Notes under the pieces: generated by a model | Databases searched by the model: none | The model's input: only the letters and a program-made list of their open reading frames with translations | What the model was told of the DNA's origin: nothing | Shown here: positions 1 through 10,857 of the stretch, piece after piece | Layout of the letters: each line of letters opens with the position of its first letter | Numbering within the stretch: the stretch's first letter is position 1 | Origin: Brachypterus glaber | Taxonomy: Eukaryota > Arthropoda > Insecta > Coleoptera > Kateretidae | Length of the DNA: 64,000 bases | NCBI GenBank assembly: GCA_958510825.1 | Contig: OY294044.1 | Location: forward strand, 97,636,426-97,700,425 | Direction: 5' to 3' | Translations under genes and position numbers: made by a program

Positions 1-235
1 AACAGGTTTGAATAGTATGTGTTTGTGTATAGAATATAATTACTTTTTATAAAATAAACTACGCAGTATATTCGCATATCCAATATTCGCAGCTGCTTCG
101 AAAATATTCACTGTGCGATTTTTACAACAGCTTTGAATAGTATATGTTTGTGTATAGAATATAGTTATGTTTTATAAAATAAACTACGCAGTATATTCGC
201 ACATCCAATATTTGAATCTGTTTTGAAAATATAAG
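1..235. repeat. 125-bp tandem duplication
   Basis: Two head-to-tail copies with a period of exactly 125 bp. AACAG starts at 1 and again at 126, followed in both by TTTGAATAGTAT, a shared ATAAAATAAACTACGCAGTA block and ATCCAATATT. The second copy fades after about 233. The first copy may begin outside the window. No coding potential seen. Confidence 0.85.
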
Positions 236-725
236 ACATGAATATAATTATTTGAAGTGGGAAGAGAATATATTATTTGTGTAAGTTTAGTAGACACAAG
301 TAATTTTTTATGACGAACGAACACTCATCTTTCAAGATGGCAGTTCATCCCCCCTTCTTTCGCCTAAGATGACAATAACGTCCTGAAAATCTGCTCCTCA
401 TACAATCTAAACTAGTTTAGTCATGCATATATGTCATACATAATACGTGAATATATGAATCTAATATTCTCACGAATATGAACTACATAATTAGTTTGAA
501 ATTCGGTAATCCCAATTGACATCAAATGGATGAAAAGGGAGCATAAGTAATTCGATTAAATCTTGTATTAATGAGGGTATTAGTCTAGTATTACATACGT
601 GTTTAATGATAACACAGGGCAACAAATTGCACTTTTTGACATGACCAAGAGACAGGATTAGTTCCTATAGCTCATTTATCTCAATAGAAATTTTTCTACT
701 AAAATTACGAATACGTAATATGTCT
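236..725. other. No gene seen; A+T-rich
   Basis: No reading frame, repeat or family resemblance that I can support. The stretch ends at the target duplication of the next element. Confidence 0.5.
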
Positions 726-733
726 ATTATACA

Positions 734-2233
734 TAGTGTTGCCGCCTAAGACCTATCGTCTCGCTATCGTCTCGTTATCGCTGAACAGAACGATAGCGAG
801 AGGTGGAAAAATATCGTATCGTTGTAACGATAACGAGAGGCCTCTCGCCCGTAAGGAGACCGAGGCGAAAGCGATAACTCTCGTACAGTCACAGACAGTC
901 GAATGTTCAAGCCACCTAAAATCAGATAAAGATATTTGACACAAACGTCATTATTTAATTTTTGAATTTAATGATTTTGAAAATGCAAATATATTCTTTA
1001 ATATGCATTATGCAGCATATATTAGCCCATTATAAAAGGCTTTTACTTTTAAAATCCTATAGCAGGCAGAAATTGCTTCAAAATTATCCTATTTTTATAG
1101 CAGATATAAAAATATAAACTCCTGGCAGTTGCACTAAGTACCTAATTAGGCTTATAGTAAGTATGGTAGTATCTGACTAATACGAGCGGTAATTTAAAAG
1201 AAGGCAAAAAGGCCAGCGCTGCTGTTAGTAGGACCTGAGTGCTAAAATTTGATTTTAATAGTCTTTATATATTTTGCTTTCCCATTTTTACTTTCTAAAG
1301 AAAGTATTGTGATAGAAAAAAAGCAAACATTTTCTCCCTTTCTCCAAACCGATTTTGCTCAAAAACGAACTTGTCGAAGATAATATAAAAAACATCGGCG
1401 TACCAAATTTCAAGTCGCTAGCTCAAAGCGTTCCTAAGTTATCGTGGATACAGACAGACCGACGAATATACAGACATAGAAAGACAGACCGACAGACAAC
1501 CAGACAGACAGACAGACAGACCGTCAGACAGACAGACCGACAGACAGACGGATATATTTTTTTTGATTATTTTGATTTTTCTCGACTATTCAGGAAAAAA
1601 TAAGATGATTTAGGTAAAAAAATGTATGCTTTTTTTTTCTATCACAATACTTTCTTTGTGAGAAAGTAAAAATGGGAAAGCAAAATATATAAAGACTATT
1701 AAAATTGATTTTTAGCACTTAAATCCTACTAACAGCAGCTCTGGCCTTTTTGCCTTGTTTTAAATTACCCCTCGTATTAGTCAGATACTACCGTACTTAC
1801 TATAAGCCTAATTGGGTACTTAGTGCAACTGCCAGGATTTCATATTTTTATATCTGCTATAAAAATAGGACAATGTTAAAGCAATTACTGCTTGCGATAC
1901 AATTTAAAAAGATAAAAGCCTCTTATAATGGTCACATATATGCAGCAAATTATCATTTTATGAAGATATATGCATTTTAGTAATTTTTGACATATTCTTT
2001 TTAAATGTGACATTTGAGTCAAATTCATTTAACTAATATTAGATGGCTGAAATATTCAACTTTTACGGTGGAACGATAAGTATCGTTATCGCGAGAGGTA
2101 GGCGAGAGGTAGGCGATAACGAGAGGCCTCTCGTTATCGTTTGTGCGAGACGATAATTTTTGAACTATCGCATCGTAGTTGCGATACGAGAGGTATTTAT
2201 TGGCGATAACTATCGCTTTAGGCGGCAACACTA
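734..2233. mobile_element. Non-autonomous hAT-type foldback element, 1.5 kb
   Basis: Exact 16-bp terminal inverted repeats TAGTGTTGCCGCCTAA at 734-749 and its complement at 2218-2233, flanked by a perfect 8-bp direct repeat ATTATACA (726-733 and 2234-2241). The inversion continues inward: 1199-1330 pairs with 1624-1755, both holding a conserved CTTTCCCATTTTTACTTTC block. Subterminal DNA is rich in short motifs such as GCGAGAGG and CGATAACGAGAGG, a usual trait of transposase-binding regions. An 8-bp TSD and a GTGTTGCC-type end are typical of hAT transposons. There is no transposase inside, so it would depend on an autonomous relative. The arms surround a loop (1331-1623) holding a CAGA-type microsatellite. 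Confidence 0.85.
1451..1552 (+). repeat. CAGACAGAC-type microsatellite in the hAT loop
   Basis: Degenerate (CAGA)n/(CCGA)n tract. It directly follows the block CAAATTTCAAGTC...CAAAGCGTTC...AAGTTATCGTGG (about 1405-1450), which recurs with a similar tract at 10316-10400, reversed at 23170-23265, and in weaker form in the 725-bp duplication. An apparent protein of TDRQ repeats here is only the microsatellite read in frame. Confidence 0.8.
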
Positions 2234-2491
2234 ATTATACAATATGTAATTTTTTTTTTTTTTAATTTAATATGTCCTTACGCAATGAAAAATAACATAG
2301 TTTTATTATTAAAATTTATGTTTTTTTTAAAGATTAATTATAAAATATTTTATTATTAAAATTTATTTAGCCATTGTAAAGAAATTAAGAAAAAATAGTT
2401 TTAAATAAATACTTTTTTTAATAGTGTTTAAAGCGACAGTAACAAAAATGCATCTCAGAGATAAAGCTAGTAGAAAACTTTTGTTTTAATA

Positions 2492-3300
2492 ATAGATAGA
2501 TAGATAGATAATTTTATTAGTCTTTAAGTCAAAATACAATGGATAGACAAGTCAAAAAAAAGTATGTATACATTGAAGTATAAAATATTAAAATAGTATT
2601 AATTAACATATAGCACATAATTCACAAAAAATAAAAATTACACATAATTAAAAAAAATTTCTGCGAGTAACCGTGTTTGTAAATTCAGTAATGCTATAAA
2701 AAGCATTATCACATAAATATGATTTTAGTTTATTTTTAAAAGCCGATAAACTTACTTCACTTTTTATACTGGCCGGCAATAAATTAAAGAACTGACAGCC
2801 TGCGTCTTTTGGTGATTTTTTATAAATCATGCGATTGAAGGTACTTAGGCAAAACTGGTCCCTTCTTCGTGTAAAGTATCCATGCGTATCTGCATGCGTA
2901 TTAAAATATTGTTTATTTTTATATGTATTTAATAAAAGTTTATATAGAAATATACCAGTAAATGTTAAAATTTTTTTAGATTTAAAAGTATCCCTACATG
3001 ATTGCCTATAATCAAGATCAAAAATTAGTCTAATTATACGTTTTTGACTCTTGAGAACGTGCTCCCACTCTACTGCCATGTCGTAGACAATAATGTTATA
3101 GCTTATTGTAGAATAGATTAATGCGTAGTATGCAGACATAAGATTTTTTTCATTTAAGCAACTTTTAAGAGTTCTTATTGCAAAATATTGCTTATTTAAA
3201 TTCTTGCAGATGGAGCAGTTTAAAGTGCTGTCTATTATAGTTCCAAGAAACCTGGTGCTAGTTTTTATTTCTATTGGAGTATTATTTATGTTATGACTAA
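2492..3300 (-). mobile_element. 5'-truncated CR1-like LINE, 3' end marked by a GATA tail
   Basis: On the minus strand the element ends in a TATC microsatellite (seen as TAGATAGA at 2492-2512), the kind of short 3' repeat tail typical of CR1-group LINEs. Upstream of it is about 650 nt of reverse transcriptase C-terminal coding sequence. It abuts the LOA-type element near 3300, so either this copy was truncated on insertion or one element inserted beside the other. A second copy with the same tail and C-terminal protein lies at 10649-11440. Confidence 0.75.
2648..3300 (-). pseudogene. CR1-like LINE ORF2, C-terminal end only
   Basis: About 215 residues from the thumb and connection region after the RT active site. 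The segment STRFLGTIIDSTLNC matches the KYLG/FLG block that follows motif C in LINE reverse transcriptases. It is followed by YYALIYSTISYNIIVYD, the usual LYY.LI.S...YG...W region, and by a KKSPKDAGCQFFNLLPASIK block near the end. That block is shared, in diverged form, with 10858-11102 (KKSPAYAGYHYFNILPNSIK), so the two copies belong to one clade. Motifs A to C (FxDLxxAFD, YADD) are absent, so no catalysis is possible. The frame runs open to 3346, but the last 15 or so residues at its start are probably the neighbouring LOA element read backwards. Clade is inferred from the GATA tail and the general pattern. Confidence 0.7.
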
Positions 3301-4284
3301 AGAAAGTCCTTTCCAAGGATTCATCACAGAAACTAGGTAGTATCAAAAGGAATGATGGCTCATATATAGATGACCTTCAAAGTACCTCTACAATACTCCT
3401 AGAAACTCATTTCCCAGGATGTGTTATTACATCCACATACGCTTCCACCTCCAAGTAAAGAGGACTGGAAAGTGGCCTCCAAACTGGTTGACGAGAAACG
3501 CATAAAATGGGCCATTGGAACTTTTTCTCCCTTTAAATCTCCAGGATTGGACGGAGTATTCCCAGCGCTTTTGCAGTGGGGCCTGGATATAATCTCCAGT
3601 CCACTAAAACACATTTTTCAGGCATGTATAGCTTTCAAATACATTCCGAAAGCATGGAGAGAAGTTAAAGTAACCTTTATTCCTAAGCCTGGAAGGAAAG
3701 ACTACTCACTAGCTAAATCCTACCGACCAATTAGCCTGACGTCTTTTCTTTTAAAAACGTTAGAAAAACTGGTTGACAAAGAAATTCGGGATGGTGCACT
3801 CTCTAGAGTTAAACTACACCCAAATCAACACGCCTACATCCCTGGCAGATCGACGGAATCAGCTCTCCGAGCTGTAATTTCCCAAATCGAGAAATCCCTG
3901 GGACTGAAAGCATCGACACTTTCTGTGTTTATCGACGTTGAAGGAGCGTTTGACAAAGCGTCTTTTAAAAGCATTAAAACTGCCCTACAAAGACATGGTG
4001 TATCACCCACACTCATTAAGTGGATACAACACATGCTTCAACTAAACATAGGGGGATTAATCACAAGAGGAGTTGTAACAAGAGGCTGCCCACAAGGTGG
4101 AGTTCTTTCTCCTCTCCTTTGGAACCTTGTAGTGGACAGCCTATTAACACTCCTTAACGATAATTCTTTCTACACAATAGGATATGCAGACGACTGTGCG
4201 ATCTCATGCAGCGCGCACTCAATATTCTACAGAAATGGTGTGATGATCACTCTCTCTCGGTTAACCCAGCCAAGACTGAGATGA
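3301..4284 (+). pseudogene. LOA-type LINE reverse transcriptase, fingers and palm
   Basis: Synthesises cDNA from element RNA at the nicked target in target-primed reverse transcription. The residues from 3421 onward read KSPGLDGVFPALLQWG (fingers), YRPISLTSFLLKTLEKLVD, HAYIPGRSTESAL, motif A VFIDVEGAFD (the EGAFD form is characteristic of LOA/I relatives), CPQGGVLSPLLWNLVVD (motif B) and YADD (motif C, 4183-4194). All key catalytic aspartates are therefore still readable. There is no good start: the frame at 3421 opens with GTG, and the true upstream coding (LLETHFPG) lies in another frame joined by a lesion near 3456. About 20-25 residues normally present after YADD are missing. A deletion near 4200 also changes the frame, so the last 25 residues of this frame (after CAISC) are nonsense. 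Confidence 0.8.
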
Positions 4285-5507
4285 TCCTGTTCACTAAGAA
4301 AAGGAAACTGGGAAACCTCAAAGTCCCATTTCTTTTCGGAAAACAACTCAGCTTTTCTAAAGAAGTAAAGTATCTGGGAATTCTTCTTGACAGCAAACTG
4401 TGTTGGGGACCACACCTTAAGCAAAAAACAGAAAAAGCATGCATAGCTTTTTGGCAGTGTCGTAGAGCACTGGGCAGATCTTGGGGTTTGTCTCCCAGGA
4501 TCACCCTTTGGCTGTACACCGCTGTCATAAGGCCTATGCTAACATATGGCTCAGTTGTATGGTGGCCCAGAACCCAACTGACTACAGCAAGAACGCAACT
4601 AAATCATATTCAAAGACTAGCTGTTATGAGTATAACCGGTGCAATGCGATCAACTCCAACTGCAGCTTTAGAGACTCTGCTTTGTATTCCTCCCCTTAAT
4701 ATTTTTGTTGAGGGTGAGGCCGCAAAGACAGCCCTTAGGCTGAAAGCAAATGGTACGTGGAATGCAAGAGGAACGCGTACTGGAAATGAGTCTATTCTTG
4801 AACGGTTTGTGTCACAAGCTCCCATTCTTGAATCTCAGACCGATCTAGTTGCTCCCAGATATATCTTTAATAGATCATACCAAGCTTATGCTTCCACTAA
4901 AGAACAAACTGACAGCGTACCTGACATTGTCATGTACACTGATGGTTCAAAGGCAACTGAAGGATCAGGTGCAGGAGTTTTCTGCCCTGATCTAGAGTTA
5001 GAAATAAGCATTTCCCTTGGCAAGCATGCCTCGGTCTTTCAGGCAGAGGTAATAGGCATAACAAATGCTGCGAGAGCTATTTCTGAAAGGGAAATCAGTA
5101 ATAGAAGAATAACTATTCTTACGGATAGCAAAGCTTCCATACTAGCAATCAAGTCTTTCAAAATTACTTCAAAGCTAGTTTTGGAATGTCACCAATCCCT
5201 GGAGGAAGCGGCAGTTTCTAATACTGTTACACTCTCATGGGTAAAGGGGCACAATGGAAATGTAGGCAATGAAGAAGCTGATAGATTGGCACGAGCAGGC
5301 TCAGGCTCTGTACCTATTGGTCCAGAGCCCATAATCCCTGTATCTGTCGCTTTTAAAACAGCTCTCATTAATCAAGAAACCCACATAAAACACACCCGTA
5401 ATTGGATTACGAGAAACGACTGTAAACATGCAAGAGCAGCCCTTCCCACTCCGTGTGAAAAGACAGCACGCTTTTGTATGCAACTAAAAAGGGATAACCT
5501 AAGATAG
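4206..5507 (+). pseudogene. LOA-type LINE: RT thumb plus RNase H domain
   Basis: Continues the previous entry in another frame. It begins at the usual post-YADD helix (MQRALNILQKWC), then LSVNPAKTEMILFT, EVKYLGILLDSKL and the thumb (LYTAVIRPMLTYGSVVWW), then a linker. At roughly residues 240-375 lies an RNase HI domain with the expected D-E-D-D set: MYTDGSKA, FQAEVIGI, ILTDSKAS and NEEADRLAR, plus SWVKGHNG. RNase H removes template RNA after first-strand synthesis; in LINEs it is found in the I, LOA and R1 relatives and not in CR1. The TAG at 5505-5507 is premature, because the same frame goes on (FASIVTGHCKLNKHLNIMG). The 4206 start is only the first ATG after the deletion. Confidence 0.85.
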
Positions 5508-5745
5508 TTTGCAAGCATCGTAACAGGTCACTGCAAACTAAATAAGCATCTTAACATCATGGGGAAGCCAGTCGACCCCATCTGTAGAGGAAACAATGGA
5601 ACATGTGTTATGTCACTGTCCAGCGTTAGCCTTAATAAGAGGGTCCATGCTAGACGAGTACTGGCTCGACATGGCCGGTATAAGCAGCATCACTCCCAGA
5701 CATCTTCTTAGATATATTCAAAGAATTGGATGGCTGAGAGGTTAA
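5508..5745 (+). pseudogene. LOA-type LINE C-terminal zinc-binding tail, frameshifted
   Basis: After the premature stop the frame reads VTGHCKLNKHLNIMGKPVDPIC. It then shifts near 5585 to ETMEHVLCHCPALALIRGSM and ends LLRYIQRIGWLRG-stop near 5745. This is the usual C...C...H...C end of LINE ORF2 proteins, here split by a small deletion that removes the residues between the first and second cysteine pair. Non-functional. Confidence 0.7.
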
Positions 5746-5822
5746 ATTGCTGCGACCAAAGGGAGGTAGCACAATGGGCCCAGCTAAGTGGCCTAAGTGC
5801 GTGTAGATAGCTACCCTCCACC

Positions 5823-7163
5823 CTAATAACCATAACCATTTATGTTGAAATATGTGTCTAGGTCCAAGTTTCTTGGCCTGTACTGAGAGTGAATTTCCAT
5901 AGCTATAGTTTTCGAATAATTTATAATTAACATATTTTTTCGGCACCATTCATCAAACATCCTAAGTACATGGTTAACTTTAGCAATTAAATCCTTGAGA
6001 TTTTTACCGGAAATAACCATTCCTGTATCATCCGCAAACATAAAAACTATTGCATCCCGAATATACTCGGGAAGATCGTTGATGAATAGCAGGAATATTA
6101 GCGGACCGAGAACACTACCCCAGTTTACGTCAAATTCTTCAGAAACGGTTCCGTTGATCCTAACACGATATTTTCGATTCCTTAAAAAAGACCCAATCCA
6201 TTGTAAAAGTTTGTTACGGATGCTTATTTTAGATAATTTTTGGTGAACTAAGTCAAATTTTAAAGTATCGAAAGCCCGAGTCAGGTCAAATAAAATAATA
6301 ATAATAAATTCATTTTTATCCAAATTGTCATGCAATAGTTGAATAAAATTTAAAGTAGCCGTTTCTGTAGAACGACCTTCTCTGAAACCATGTTGGCTGT
6401 CTGTAAAGATATTGTTTTCTACAATAAAATCTGTAATACTCTGACATACAGCTTTTTCCATCACCTTGGATATTGCGCTCAGCAGAGCTACAGGTCTGTA
6501 GTTCTCTACAGAGGTAGGATCACTTTTTTTGTGGACTGAAGTGATCAGCGCCAACTTTAATTTGTCGGGGAATTCCCCTAATTCAAGTGACTTATTTAGT
6601 AGGACTGCTATAAATTTTGAAAATTCAGGTAAGCATTTTTTAAATAAAAGTACCGGTAGTTCATCGAACCCAGTCGACTTTTTGTTTTTTAAATTAGATA
6701 TTATTTTACTAATATCTTCTTCTGTAAATATTTTGACATTTATTTGTTGATTTAATTCTTTTTTTGTAGTAGTACATTCTTGCGGTAAATCATTGCCAAA
6801 ATGGTTTTTTATTTGAGCATCGATAGCTGTTTTAAAATACTCTCCAAAGATATTACATACTTCGCGTTCATTGGTTATAATTCCTTGGTTATGCAATATT
6901 TTTATTTCAGATTTAATTTTATTACGGTTTAAATTTTTATTTACTAACTTCCACAAAGTGCGCGTTTTATTTTGCGAATTATTAATCAGGGATTCATAAT
7001 AATTTTGTTTTGCTTTCGCAATATTTTTTTCTTGTTGCCTATTAAGCACTTTGTAATCATTTTTTAGATCCATATTTTCAGGGAAAAATTTTCTAGCTGA
7101 GGTTTTTGGGTTTATATTGAGTGATTTATTTCTTATTTCTATAAAAAACTGTTAACTGAGAAA
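5823..7163 (-). pseudogene. CR1-like LINE ORF2, truncated at both ends
   Basis: About 440 residues of reverse transcriptase. Seen from the N-terminus: KSTGFDELPVLLFKKC, NYRPVALLSAISKVMEKAV, HGFREGRSTETA, motif A ILFDLTRAFD, motif B as NWGSVLGPLIFLLFINDLP, and motif C FADDTGMVI. The usual GVPQGSVLGP of motif B has lost four residues (VPQG) by a clean 12-nt in-frame deletion near 6120, between two Gly codons. This alone should kill activity, although the frame stays open. An ATG is at 7073, but coding extends upstream (RNKSLNINPKTSARKFFPEN) to a stop near 7160, so the ATG is not the real start. The 3' side breaks off inside the thumb near 5835, next to the LOA tail; no GATA tail is present. Confidence 0.8.
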
Positions 7164-7640
7164 CAAGGTATATACCTAACGAAATAAACGAAAACGTTAT
7201 GGCCCTAATTACTGTTCTAGAAATAGTAAGATTAATTAAAAGATAACTGATAATTAAGGTTTTTAACTTATATAATTTAAAATTGACGTTTCCCAAGCCT
7301 ATGCATGATGCATTTTTACCGCTCAACGGACTTAATAGATATATAAGAGCAAACATATGCATTTTATGAAATATGCTTATTTTTTTTGCCATTAACTCAA
7401 AATACTAGCAGACCGACATGGTATGTGCTTTCCTAGGCAACGTATTAAATTTGCGCCGATTTTAGATCAGGGGATCAATGATGAATGTAGATGTGATGTG
7501 ATAAATTTCCGGCGAAATTATATTATCATATCACGCTTTTTTTATACATTTCAATATTTCGGTATTCACGAATTTCACGAATTTAGTTCGCTGCTAATAT
7601 TTTTCGCTAATCACAAACCTGACAGTTGTTGTTATAAATT
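7164..7640. other. No gene seen
   Basis: A+T-rich. An 88-codon frame at 7126-7392 (minus) overlaps the LINE and has low-complexity hydrophobic composition; I see no family in it. Confidence 0.5.
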
Positions 7641-7645
7641 TAAAT

Positions 7646-7870
7646 TTAAATGGAACGAAAACGAGGAACGTTTAAATTTTTTTTTATAAATTTTGTCTCA
7701 GTAAGGCTATTAAATGGATTTTTCCATTGTAAAAAATTACGTGGAGGCTCGTAGTTTTGGTTTTCAGCGTCTTGGAGATCCCCTAAGACCAGTATGGCCT
7801 CCAATACTTCATTTAACCTCTTGTGTACTAAATTTTTAAAATCTGATAATAAAAAATATTTTTTAGTCAT
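7646..7870 (-). pseudogene. Possible PIF/Harbinger (HARBI1-like) transposase N-terminal scrap
   Basis: 74-codon frame. Residues 15-60 read LVHKRLNEVLEAILVLGDLQDAENQN..., then KNPFNSLTETKFIKK. HARBI1-like transposases have a poorly conserved N-terminus followed by a NPF...L.D..F...FRL block just before the catalytic DDE region, and this resembles it. No DDE residues are present and the frame stops straight after, so at best this is an exon-sized remnant. Low certainty: the match rests on one short block. Confidence 0.35.
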
Positions 7871-8699
7871 TACTAATGTATATTTTGTTTAAATTTTTAT
7901 TTTGTACAAATAAATGGTATGTATCATATTTGTAATAATAGGGCATACCTAATAATGCAATTTATTGTATGATTTCTTTTTAAACAGTAGTATAATACAA
8001 AAAAAGGAAATAATATAAAATATATAGCTTTTACCTTATTTTTATTCATTTTAGGACGTAAAATAAACCAAGATTTTTTGTAGTTTTACTTTTTTTTTAC
8101 GGTTGCACTATTTACTTAGTTTACGCATGTTTTATAAAAATTATAATTGATGGAGTTGGTTGTGCCTTAAAATCCTGTAACATTACAAACATAATATAAT
8201 GGTGAAAACTGATACTTTTTAAATATTTTTTATATTTTATTATTTAATTGGGTTTTTTACAAATTTGATACTCTGGTAGACAAGAGGTTAAATCCATTTT
8301 TAATAAAAGTGACAGCTTCTGTCGCAGTGAAGTGATATGAACATACGTCTGGTCCTCGGTCATATGGAAGTATCAGAATATCGCTTTCACTGATTTTCGG
8401 TGAATTTAGCTGAAGTGATATGATATTATCCCCATTTTTTACAGTGTATTTTAAATAGTGTAGTTAACGGTTTTTCTAAAATCAACATCTAATTTTTAGA
8501 CTGACATAGTTTAAGTTAGGTAATAAAAATTTCTATAATGCAGAAAAATTACCTAACTATTTTTTTTTATGTAAATACAGTTAAAAAGCTGTGCCATCTG
8601 GACTGCCAGCAAAAAACAATTTCAGACTGAAATATTGGGTCGATATTAATTTTAAATTCAGAGCTAGTATTAAATTTATATTTAATTAAGTTTAAAGTT
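7871..8699. other. No gene seen; A+T-rich
   Basis: Long T runs, no supported frame, no clear repeat partner inside the window. Confidence 0.5.
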
Positions 8700-9250
8700 A
8701 AAGGAAATTCTTTTTACAGAGCACGGCTCTATTTTTTAGGTCGATAATAAAAAAAATAGCCCAACCCAAAACTAGCCTTAAACTATTCCTTATAAGTCTA
8801 GCTTTCATTTCGTATCAGATTTAAAATAATCCATCACTGATTTTAAAAATAATATTAGTTTTACTATAAAAGTTTTTATTGTATGTATATTATTAATATA
8901 AATACTTAATCGACATATGCAGATTATCATAGATTGCCATGGTTTATTTTTCGTTAACAAAAACTTTTACAGCAAACCTGATATTATTTTTAAAATCAGT
9001 GACCCAAAATTATTTAATAACAGTAAAAATATATAAAAAGTTTAATAAACATGATTCAAACACTACACTGAAAAAAATTTAAAGCTGAAATTTGTTTTTT
9101 CATTGGTGGATTATTTTAAATCGGGTATGAAATGAAAGGAAAGCTAGACTAATAAGGATTAGTTTAAGGTTAGTTTCGGGTTGGGCTATTTTTTTTTGTT
9201 ATCGTTTAAAAATCGAGGCGTGTTACACGTAAAAAAGAGTCTGCATACGC
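8700..9250. mobile_element. Imperfect foldback element, about 550 bp
   Basis: The left arm 8705-8885 pairs with the right arm 8945-9245. Shared blocks include AATAGCCCAACCC (8757 region) against GGGTTGGGCTATT (9178 region), TAGTCTAGCTTTC against its complement near 9145, and ACTGATTTTAAAAATAATAT against 8980-9003. The right arm carries an extra piece of about 95 bp (9010-9105) with no partner on the left. No coding. Confidence 0.75.
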
Positions 9251-9701
9251 GACTCAGAACTTGTGGTACTAAATTTAAAAGTTGATTTTACATAAAAGAA
9301 AATCGAAGGGAGTTAAACTTCAAAAAGGCTTTCTAAAACTTCAAAATCTTGTATGCCCCTGATTTATTTATTTAATGAATTGTATGTTTGCAAAACTCAT
9401 TTTTTAGCGATAATTGGGGTATTTGCCTTATCGAACCTTAAAAAAAAAAATTTTATCAAAAAAAAGTTTTAAAAAAATTGTTTTTATCCCCTTACCTTAA
9501 TAAACTTTTATTAAAAACTTCTGCAGAATTAATAAATCGGTTATGTTATTATTAAACTTTTATTAAAAACAATTCCGAAACGAACGCCTTGGACAAGGAA
9601 CGTATGGTTCAAGTATTTAGCTTAAAACTTTCTCAACAAAAAATACACTGCCCAGTAAAAGAGCTTTCCCATTTTCACCTCAGCGCGTAAAATGGATTTT
9701 T
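9251..9701. other. No gene seen
   Basis: A+T-rich lead-in to the tandem array; no feature supported. Confidence 0.45.
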
Positions 9702-10262
9702 TTATTATCAGATTAACTTTCAGCAACCATAAAAACCTTAGTATACCAATTTTCACGAAAACTACTCTCTGCCCCTTTGGGGGTGAAGTTAGAATTTTGT
9801 TATAATCAGATTCCCTTTCAACAACCTCAAAAACCCCAATATACCAATTTTCACGAAAACTACCCCTCACCCCTCAGGGGGTGGATTTAGAATATTTTTA
9901 TTATCAGATTCACTTTCAGCAACCTCAAAAACCCCAATACACCAGTTTTCACGAAAACTACCACCACTCCTCAGGGGGTGGATTTAGATTTTTTTATTAT
10001 CAGATTCACTTTCAGAAACCTCAAAAACCCCCGATATACCAGTTTTCACTAAAACTACCCCCCACCCCTCAGGGGGTGAAATTAGAAAAAAGTTATTATC
10101 AGATTCAAATTCGTCAACCCCTATATACCAATTAACCCCCTTACCCCTTTGGGGATGGAAAATTTTATTATCAGATTTCATTTCAGCAACCTCAAAAACC
10201 CCTCTATAACAATTTTCAAATTTTTCTAAAAAAAATGTATTTTTGCCCCCCTTGCCGCACCT
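9702..10262 (+). repeat. Tandem array, about 98-bp period, six units
   Basis: Units begin TTATTATCAGATT at 9702, 9800, 9898, 9994, 10093 and 10165 (the last step is shortened). Each holds ACCTCAAAAACCCC, a TTTTCACGAAAACTACC block and a small C/G palindrome such as CCCCTCAGGGGGTG. Diverged units of the same repeat occur in reverse orientation at about 23280-23690, beside the same flanking block. It is therefore part of a dispersed element, not a local expansion. Both strands stay open across several units, giving meaningless repetitive frames. Confidence 0.85.
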
Positions 10263-10560
10263 CAATGTTCACCAAAAAGAATCCCGAGCGAGAACTTTTG
10301 GTAACATACCTGTATGCCAAATTTCAAGTCTCTAACTTAAAGCGTTCTTAAGTTATCGTGCCCACAAGATTTCCCGGACAGACCGATCGACCGACCGATC
10401 GACAATTTTTTTTTGCTTGAAATTGATTTATATCGACATAAAACGTCATAAAACGCAAAACTCGCAAAAAAAAATTAAAAACTTTTGCACGAATACAAGG
10501 TTTTCCGAAATTTTGAAAATTTTCAAAATGGGAAAGCAAAATTAAGTATTTTGTTTTGTT
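10263..10560 (+). repeat. Conserved non-coding block with CAGACCGATCGACCG tract
   Basis: Contains CCAAATTTCAAGTCTC, CAAAGCGTTCTTAAGTT-like sequence, a GACCGATCGACC tract (10379-10403), TATCGACATAAAACGTC and a final AAAATGGGAAAGCAAAAT. The same order is found reversed at 23060-23280 and partly inside the loop and arms of the hAT-type element at 1265-1690. Conservation in order and spacing suggests the tail of one non-coding element family. Its class is unknown to me. Confidence 0.7.
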
Positions 10561-10857
10561 TAGAGGAATGTGTCGATTTCATACATATGTACCGAAAGTA
10601 GGAGTAGAAGTACATTGTAAAAAAAGGGGTAAAATAATAGAGAAATATTAGATAGATAGATAGATAGATATCTTTATTGTCCTTGGCTATTTTACAATAG
10701 ATAGACTCGTCATTAAAATATAATATTGAGACTTAAAACTATATCACAAACATATTATTCGTATATAAAAAAAAAATAAAATATTTACATGCATACATAA
10801 ATAAAAACACAAAAAAAAAATAAACGAACGATCTTATGAAAGCGATATATTTATAAC

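Larger units (their letters stand above)
3301..5834 (+). mobile_element. Degenerate LOA-clade LINE, 5'-truncated
   Basis: Plus-strand LINE lacking ORF1, the endonuclease and the N-terminal part of RT. Coding resemblance starts near 3301 (frame reading SKDSSQKLGSIKRNDGSY, then LLETHFPG), moves to another frame near 3456, shifts again near 4200, meets an in-frame stop at 5505-5507, shifts again near 5585 and ends at a stop near 5745. A short 3' UTR ends in a CCCTAATAACCATAACC-like tail. RT followed by RNase H and a CCHC-like C-terminus fits the LOA (Lian/Bilbo) or I-like LINEs. Confidence 0.7.

Noticed and set aside
1355..1603. 82-codon frame with TDRQ repeats
   Set aside because: It is the CAGACAGAC microsatellite read in frame; no domain outside it.
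3399..3614. Minus-strand frame opposite the LOA RT start
   Set aside because: Shadow of the plus-strand coding sequence; the plus-strand motifs are decisive.
5995..6246. Plus-strand frames opposite the CR1-like RT
   Set aside because: Shadows of the minus-strand reverse transcriptase.
7126..7392. 88-codon minus-strand frame
   Set aside because: No recognisable motif; partly overlaps the N-terminal side of the CR1-like pseudogene in another frame.
9702..10262. CRISPR-like regular repeats
   Set aside because: Units are contiguous and diverged, with no unique spacers, and the DNA is eukaryotic.
9622..10265. Open frames on both strands over the 98-bp array
   Set aside because: The frames repeat with the DNA period and have no protein-like composition or family.
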